DNA of 6,277 nt, taken from assembly GCA_938016625.1 (NCBI GenBank), contig CALILB010000432.1, forward strand, positions 1 through 6,277. Direction: 5' to 3'. Position 1 is the stretch's first letter. Every line of letters starts with the position of its first letter. The DNA is from an uncultured bacterium. Its GTDB lineage: Bacteria > Acidobacteriota > Thermoanaerobaculia > Multivoradales > JAHEKO01. A model generated the notes under the pieces. The model made no database searches, had not been told where the DNA came from, and was given only the letters and a program-made list of their open reading frames with translations. Both the position numbers and the translations under genes were made by a program. Of this stretch, positions 1 through 3,782 are shown piece by piece.

Positions 1-691
1 GGGCGGCCGGCCCCGAGTCGCGCATCACCTCCATGGCCTTGTCGATGTGCAGCTCGCGCATGGCGCCGTCGAGCCCCGGGCGGTCCCAGTCGTAGAAACG
101 GTAGGTGAGGTCGGAGCTCTGTTGGATCTCCAAAATGGTCAACCCCGGGCCCGGTGCATGGACCGTGCCCGCCGTCAAATGAAACGTGTCGCCGGCAGCG
201 GCCGGGACGTGGGCCAGGATGTCGCCGATGCGGCCGTCGGCAAGCACCTGCGCGAGACCGTCAGGCCCGATCCCGGGCTCGAGGCCGTGGATGATATGCG
301 CGTCCGGCTCCGCGGCGAGTATGTGCCAGGCCTCACTCTTGCCCCAGGGCTCGCCCTCGAGACGGGCGGCCGACTGGTTGTCGGGGTGGACCTGGACGCT
401 CAGCCACTGGCCGATGGAAAGGACTTTGAACAACAGCGGAAAGCCGACCGGTCTATCGCCGCCGGCCAGCCAGTGGGGCCAGCGATCCATCAGCTCGTCG
501 AGGCCGATTCCCGCCAGCTCGCCTTCGGCAACCGGGGTGGGGTGGTGACGATCGCTTGCGAGCCACACCTCACCCGTGCCCGAAGGCACGTGCAGCGCTC
601 TATTCAGCTCGGGCGGCAGGTCTTCGGCCGCCCAGATCTTGGGTAGGAAGACCGGTTCGAGCCTGAGGGGTCCTGTCGGCTGATCCATCAT
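1..691 (-). CDS. manA: Mannose-6-phosphate isomerase, type I (partial, 3' end outside window)
   Basis: Probably a cytoplasmic zinc enzyme interconverting mannose-6-phosphate and fructose-6-phosphate, which supplies mannose for GDP-mannose and polysaccharides or lets mannose enter glycolysis. An uninterrupted frame of 230 codons runs from the ATG at 691 to the left edge; base 1 is a partial codon. Family landmarks appear in order: LEPVFLPKIW (residues 11-20), GEVWLAS (40-46), LFKVLSIGQWLSVQVHPDNQ (87-106), GKSEAW (117-122), AGTVHAPGPGLTILEIQQSS (174-193) and TYRFYDWDRPG (196-206). By family knowledge the metal ligands are Gln100, His102, Glu120 and His178, all present. Short Bacillus-type enzymes are about 315 residues, so roughly the last quarter is missing. 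Tandem ATGs at 691 and 688 leave the start ambiguous by one codon, and neither has a good Shine-Dalgarno. The gene starts 66 bp after the sigma-factor stop on the same strand, so co-transcription is possible. Identification is strong. Confidence 0.93.
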   Translation of the reverse strand, partial: MMDQPTGPLRLEPVFLPKIWAAEDLPPELNRALHVPSGTGEVWLASDRHHPTPVAEGELAGIGLDELMDRWPHWLAGGDRPVGFPLLFKVLSIGQWLSVQVHPDNQSAARLEGEPWGKSEAWHILAAEPDAHIIHGLEPGIGPDGLAQVLADGRIGDILAHVPAAAGDTFHLTAGTVHAPGPGLTILEIQQSSDLTYRFYDWDRPGLDGAMRELHIDKAMEVMRDSGPAA

Positions 692-757
692 ACGCTTACC
701 GAATCGTAACCGAGCTGCCGCCGTCGCAGTGTGGAATCAAAGCCCTCTCGAGCGGCA

Positions 758-1444
758 TCAACAGGCGGGCACCGCCCTCAAGGTGCGGCCTTCGAGCTCG
801 TCGATGGTGGTCTCGAGCCGTGCCAACGCTCGGCCGCGCATGGGTCCGATGGAGCCGATGGGTCGATCGAGCCTGTCGGCCACCTCTTTGTAGCTGAGGT
901 CGTCGAAGTAGATGAGCCGCAACAGCTCCTGGTCGGCCGGGGCAGCAAACGCGAGGCCGCGAGCGACGAGATCTTTTGTGTCTCCGTCATCCGTCGGTTC
1001 TACTACCTCGTCCTCGACGTATCGTTCGGCCAGCTTGCGGTCGCGGATCAGCCCCCGGACGCGCTTTCGCGCCTGGTTGAATGCTGTACCCAGAAGCCAG
1101 GGCCGGACATTGCGAATCGTGTCCGCCTTCATGACTAGTTGGAGGAGTACCTCTTGAAAGAGATCGTCGGCGTCCTCTTGCGTCAGACCGTACCGGCGCA
1201 TGAAGACCGCGAAGATCATGGGGGTGTAGGCTGCGAGCAGCCGGTCGAGAGCATTCTGATCGCCGACGACGAAGCGCTCCAACAAAGATTGCCCGGCGGC
1301 ATCGGACAGCTCGGACTTCCGGCTCTTTCCGGCGTCCTCGGTCGAACTCGATTGATGCAGGCCGTCGGACTCCGAGCTCGGTGCAGGGGAATGGACCTCT
1401 TGATCCGGTCCGGCGGTCATCGTGGTCTGGGTCTCGCAAATCAT
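758..1444 (-). CDS. RNA polymerase sigma factor, sigma-70 family, ECF-like
   Basis: Predicted to direct core RNA polymerase to a specific promoter set. From the chosen start the protein is 228 residues. A Ser/Glu-rich, probably disordered N-terminus (about 50 residues) precedes region 2 (about 53-122; core helix with DADDLFQEVLLQLV, then RPWLLGTAFNQARKRVRG). A linker leads to region 4 (about 160-214; DQELLRLIYFDDLSYKEVAD, then RPIGSIGPMRGRALARLE as the recognition helix-turn-helix). There is no region 1.2 or 3, so the architecture is ECF-type. The start is set at the ATG at 1444: the AAGGAG at 1454-1459 is 9 nt away from it but directly abuts the alternative ATG at 1453, which would add three residues. 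No anti-sigma gene adjoins it, and the neighbour upstream on the same strand is a sigma-54 activator. A -24/-12 promoter match sits just upstream, suggesting control by transcription. The target regulon cannot be read from the sequence. Confidence 0.9.
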   Translation of the reverse strand: MICETQTTMTAGPDQEVHSPAPSSESDGLHQSSSTEDAGKSRKSELSDAAGQSLLERFVVGDQNALDRLLAAYTPMIFAVFMRRYGLTQEDADDLFQEVLLQLVMKADTIRNVRPWLLGTAFNQARKRVRGLIRDRKLAERYVEDEVVEPTDDGDTKDLVARGLAFAAPADQELLRLIYFDDLSYKEVADRLDRPIGSIGPMRGRALARLETTIDELEGRTLRAVPAC

Positions 1445-1453
1445 CGATCGCAT

Positions 1454-1459
1454 CTCCTT
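1454..1459 (-). promoter_or_regulatory. Shine-Dalgarno that decides the sigma-factor start
   Basis: AAGGAG on the minus strand touches the ATG at 1453 with no spacer but lies 9 nt upstream of the in-frame ATG at 1444. Normal spacing therefore favours 1444 as the initiation codon. Confidence 0.75.
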
Positions 1460-1484
1460 GAATTGGCTGTCGGGAGGCGTCTAT

Positions 1485-1501
1485 AGCGAGACTTATGCCA
1501 G
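1485..1501 (-). promoter_or_regulatory. Candidate sigma-54 (-24/-12) promoter of the sigma-factor gene
   Basis: Reading the minus strand from 1501 gives CTGGCATAAGTCTCGCT. Against the sigma-54 consensus YTGGCACGrNNNTTGCW it matches 11 of 14 specified positions. The invariant GG (1499-1498) and GC (1487-1486) lie exactly 12 nt apart, the required -24/-12 geometry. The mismatches are CG to TA after TGGCA and TTGC to TCGC. The predicted transcription start near 1474 would give a leader of about 30 nt containing the Shine-Dalgarno at 1454-1459. A sigma-54 activator gene lies immediately upstream. A housekeeping rival is TATAGA at 1480-1485, but I see no convincing -35 at the right distance. This is a pattern match only. 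Confidence 0.5.
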
Positions 1502-1524
1502 GAATCTTGAAATCCACGATTCTT

Positions 1525-1554
1525 CCTATAAGTTGTTTATTTACAAGCTTTAGG
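1525..1554. repeat. Imperfect inverted repeat in an AT-rich stretch
   Basis: Arms of 12 nt (1525-1536 and 1543-1554) match at 9 of 12 positions around a 6-nt centre. The inner core is TTGT-N6-ACAA and the outer ends are CCTA/TAGG. It lies between the candidate activator palindrome and the -24/-12 element, in sequence much richer in A and T than the surrounding genes. It could be a second regulator site or a bend region. Neither flank carries a T-run typical of an intrinsic terminator, so I do not call it one. Confidence 0.3.
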
Positions 1555-1598
1555 GTTTCATCTTCGGGCCACAGCAGAAACCGCTAGGGGTTTGACCA

Positions 1599-1612
1599 CA
1601 CGATATATCGTG
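1599..1612. promoter_or_regulatory. Perfect 14-bp palindrome, candidate activator-binding site
   Basis: CACGATATATCGTG is its own reverse complement. Symmetry extends, with one mismatched pair, to 20 bp (1596-1615). Its centre is about 130 bp upstream of the predicted start of the sigma-factor transcript and about 55 bp past the activator stop codon. Upstream activator sites for sigma-54 activators usually lie about 80-150 bp upstream, so it suits a dimeric Fis-type helix-turn-helix such as the one encoded next door. It is a poor terminator: the usable stem is short and no T-run follows on either strand. The symmetry is seen directly; the binding partner is inferred. Confidence 0.5.
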
Positions 1613-1659
1613 GGGCCTACGAAATCTAGGAGGGTGAAGACTTGCCGTCCGCCGGGGTG

Positions 1660-3132
1660 TCAGCGCGGGCGAGAGATGCCGAGGCGAAGCATCTTCGACT
1701 CGAGGGTGGTGGGTTTCACCTCGAGCAGCTGAGCCGCACCTCCGCGGCCGCGGACCCGCCAGTCCGTGCGCTCGAGGATGCGGATGATATGCGCCCGCTG
1801 GGCGGCGTCGAGAGCGGTCGGCTCCTCGTCGCGGCCCAGGGCCATTTCTGGGATATCGACCTCGAGCAGTGGGCCCGGACTCAGGATGACGGCGCGTTCG
1901 ATGACGTTGCGGAGCTCGCGGACGTTGCCCGGCCACGAATGTCCCTCGAGGGCCTTCATGACCCGGGCCGGGATGGTGTCGATCCTGCGATCCATCTCGG
2001 CCGCAAACTCCTTGACGAAAGCGTGCACGAGCAGAGGGATGTCCTCCCGGCGCTCACGCAACGGTGACACGGTGATCGGGAAGACGTTGAGCCGGTAATA
2101 GAGGTCCTCGCGGAACCGTCCCTCGCGTACGAGTTGCGCGAGGTCGCGGTTGGTGGCTCCGATCACCCGCACATCGACCCTCAGAGTCGTGGTGCCGCCG
2201 ATCCTCTCGAACTCCTGCTCCTGAAGCACGCGCAAGAGCTTGGGTTGGAGCTCGATGGGCATCTCGCCGACCTCGTCGAGGAACAGGGTCGAGCCGTCCG
2301 CCACCTCGAAGCGTCCAGCCTGGCGGGTGTCGGCACCTGTGAATGCTCCCTTTTCGCGACCGAACAGCTCCTGCTCGATCAGGGACGGCGGCAGCGCGGC
2401 GCAGTTGATCTTGACCATCGCCCGGTCGCTGCGGGAACTGACGTTGTGGATAGCTCGGGCCACAACCTCCTTGCCGGTTCCGGTCTCGCCGAGCAGCAGG
2501 ACCGTGGATCGAGTGACGGCGACCTGTTCGACCTGTCGCAGGAGCTTGGTGGTCAGTGGGCCGCGGCCGACGATCTCGTCGTGGTGGTACTCGAGATCGG
2601 CCTCGAGACGAAGGTACTGGTTTTCCCTCTCCAGACGCTTGGTGAGCTCGGTGATCTTCTCGTAGGCATCGCGGAGCTCCTCTTCGCCCCGCTTGCGCTC
2701 ATCGATGTCGATGACGAGGCCGAGTAGCGCGTCCAGACCTCGCTCTCCCACGGCGTGGCCGGTGAGACCGAGGAGGACCCAGCGGTGCCCACCGTCCGCG
2801 GTGAGAAAGCGATGCTCGGCGGCGCGCGGTGCCCGTTGGGATTCACCGACTGCGGAGATCATCTCGGCGACCGGGTCGTTGTCATCGGGATGAACGAGAT
2901 CCGCGAGGCTCCTGCCGACCAGGTCTTCTTCCGCAACGCCGGTGATGGCAGACATTCGCTGGTTGACCGACAACAGTAGACCGTCGGGGCTGGCAATCAG
3001 GGTGCCGGCGGGCGCATCCTCGAAGAAGGCTCGAAACCACGACTCGCTCCGACGAAGAGCAGCCCGCAGGCCTGCCGCCGCTCCGGAGTGGCGGTCGGCA
3101 TTATCGATGTCTCGGGTGTCGTTGTGGCCCAT
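1660..3132 (-). CDS. Sigma-54 dependent transcriptional activator (PAS - AAA+ - Fis HTH)
   Basis: A bacterial enhancer-binding protein of 490 residues that hydrolyses ATP to open sigma-54 promoters. An N-terminal PAS domain (about 28-146; FFEDAPAGTLIASPDG, ending in DIDERKRGEEEL) is joined by a probable coiled coil (about 146-180) to the AAA+ domain. There I see Walker A GETGTGKE (215-222), the sigma-54-contacting GAFTGA loop (262-267), Walker B LFLDE (283-287), the FREDLYYRLNVFP arginine-finger segment (340-352) and SWPGNVREL (399-407). The C-terminal Fis-type helix-turn-helix covers about 440-487 (GGAAQLLEVKPTTLESKML). There is no receiver domain, so the input is probably a ligand, redox signal or partner sensed by PAS rather than a phosphoryl group. 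The ATG at 3132 has GGAGG 10 nt upstream. The gene precedes the ECF-like sigma gene on the same strand and is divergent from the GGDEF-like gene. All key catalytic motifs are intact. Confidence 0.95.
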   Translation of the reverse strand: MGHNDTRDIDNADRHSGAAAGLRAALRRSESWFRAFFEDAPAGTLIASPDGLLLSVNQRMSAITGVAEEDLVGRSLADLVHPDDNDPVAEMISAVGESQRAPRAAEHRFLTADGGHRWVLLGLTGHAVGERGLDALLGLVIDIDERKRGEEELRDAYEKITELTKRLERENQYLRLEADLEYHHDEIVGRGPLTTKLLRQVEQVAVTRSTVLLLGETGTGKEVVARAIHNVSSRSDRAMVKINCAALPPSLIEQELFGREKGAFTGADTRQAGRFEVADGSTLFLDEVGEMPIELQPKLLRVLQEQEFERIGGTTTLRVDVRVIGATNRDLAQLVREGRFREDLYYRLNVFPITVSPLRERREDIPLLVHAFVKEFAAEMDRRIDTIPARVMKALEGHSWPGNVRELRNVIERAVILSPGPLLEVDIPEMALGRDEEPTALDAAQRAHIIRILERTDWRVRGRGGAAQLLEVKPTTLESKMLRLGISRPR

Positions 3133-3142
3133 CGAAAATCCG

Positions 3143-3147
3143 CCTCC
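3143..3147 (-). promoter_or_regulatory. Shine-Dalgarno of the sigma-54 activator
   Basis: GGAGG on the minus strand lies 10 nt upstream of the ATG at 3132 and supports that start. Confidence 0.6.
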
Positions 3148-3161
3148 AGCATACTAGACCA

Positions 3162-3190
3162 GAGCCACCGGCCGATCGGGACTGTGGCTC
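3162..3190. repeat. Inverted repeat in the divergent promoter region
   Basis: GAGCCAC (3162-3168) and GTGGCTC (3184-3190) are perfect 7-bp inverted arms separated by 15 nt. Nested almost concentrically inside is the 8-bp palindrome CCGATCGG (3172-3179). The element lies between the divergent activator and GGDEF-like genes, about 30 bp from the activator start and 52 bp from the other. That placement suits an operator controlling one or both. No clear -35/-10 pair could be assigned on either strand, and no T-run suggests a terminator. The element does not resemble the palindrome at 1599-1612. Confidence 0.4.
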
Positions 3191-3230
3191 CAGAAGGTAT
3201 CAAAGCCCCGGCCCAAAGGTACTGGAGTTT

Positions 3231-3235
3231 GGAGG
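3231..3235 (+). promoter_or_regulatory. Shine-Dalgarno supporting a TTG start
   Basis: GGAGG lies 6 nt upstream of the TTG at 3242, an ideal spacing. It is the main reason to accept this non-ATG start for the GGDEF-like gene. Confidence 0.7.
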
Positions 3236-3241
3236 CTCGAA

Positions 3242-3745
3242 TTGAATCCCGAAGACGAAGTCATTGAGCTCGCAGCCCGCCTGGCGCGGACTGGAAGGGT
3301 CGATGACAAGACCGGTTTCGGCAATCTCCTGCAGTTACTGAGTGACCTCTCCCGCGAGTTGGCGCGTTCGCGCCGCACCGGAAGAGTGTTCGATCTGGTC
3401 GTCTTCGAGACCAACTCGGAGATGGATCCCTCGGAGATCGCCGTTCGTCTTCGGCCCTGGCTTCGTGACGAGGACGTCGTCGCGCGGATCGGTGGCCACC
3501 GTTACGCGATGATCATCGGCGATTCGAGATCGGAAGAAGGGCGACGCGCCGGCCGTCAGCTACAGGTTGGTCTCCATTCAGTGAGCCCGTTTTCTCTCGG
3601 CCGTCGGGTGGTGCCCGCAAGCGACCAGGCGGCGGCCACCCCGGTTGGGCTTCTCCGGCAAGCGACCGCCGCTCTCCGTAGTGCCAGTCAGCTCGGAGGA
3701 GAGGGTGTCGTGACCTGGAAGGGGAAAGCGGAGTTGGTCAACTGA
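3242..3745 (+). CDS. Degenerate GGDEF-like protein, stand-alone, catalytically doubtful
   Basis: A 167-residue protein starting at TTG behind a strong GGAGG. It follows the GGDEF fold pattern: DDKTGFGNLLQLLSDLSREL (21-40) parallels the D-x-L-T-G-L-x-N-R entry helix, SRRTGRVFDLVVFE (43-56) the first strand, and RPWLRDEDVVARIGGHRYAM (71-90) the segment leading to the signature. The catalytic GGDEF/GGEEF is GGHRY (84-88), and the DxDxFKxxND segment is missing or replaced after residue 54. Diguanylate cyclase activity is therefore unlikely. The c-di-GMP inhibitory-site motif RxxD is present (Arg75-Asp78) at the canonical five residues before GG. By analogy with degenerate GGDEF receptors such as PelD, it could bind c-di-GMP rather than make it. 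No sensor domain, membrane segment or signal peptide is visible. It is divergent from the sigma-54 activator and convergent with glgP, with 37 bp between the stops. GGDEF ancestry is fairly convincing; function is inference. Confidence 0.75.
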   Translation: MNPEDEVIELAARLARTGRVDDKTGFGNLLQLLSDLSRELARSRRTGRVFDLVVFETNSEMDPSEIAVRLRPWLRDEDVVARIGGHRYAMIIGDSRSEEGRRAGRQLQVGLHSVSPFSLGRRVVPASDQAAATPVGLLRQATAALRSASQLGGEGVVTWKGKAELVN

Positions 3746-3782
3746 CCAGCGGCATCATCCGACCGGGATCAGATTCTTCCAC

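Noticed and set aside
47..646. 199-codon open frame on the plus strand
   Set aside because: It is antisense to manA, whose minus-strand frame carries all the isomerase motifs. The plus-strand translation shows no family features.
987..1517. 176-codon minus-strand frame overlapping the sigma gene in another frame
   Set aside because: Its translation is Arg-rich shadow sequence. The overlapping frame encodes clear sigma regions 2 and 4 with a good ribosome-binding site.
1598..1613. NrdR box
   Set aside because: ACACGATATATCGTGG resembles the NrdR consensus at most positions but has G/C where the box needs A/T. NrdR boxes normally occur in pairs near ribonucleotide reductase genes, and there is no pair or such gene here.
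1596..1615. Intrinsic terminator of the activator gene
   Set aside because: The palindrome has almost no loop, only a short stable stem, and no T-run follows on the minus strand.
2134..2727. 197-codon plus-strand frame
   Set aside because: It is antisense to the PAS-linker and AAA+ regions of the sigma-54 activator and has no domain signal.
3746..3782. Terminator between the convergent GGDEF-like and glgP genes
   Set aside because: The 37-bp gap has no hairpin with a T-run on either strand that I could find by eye.
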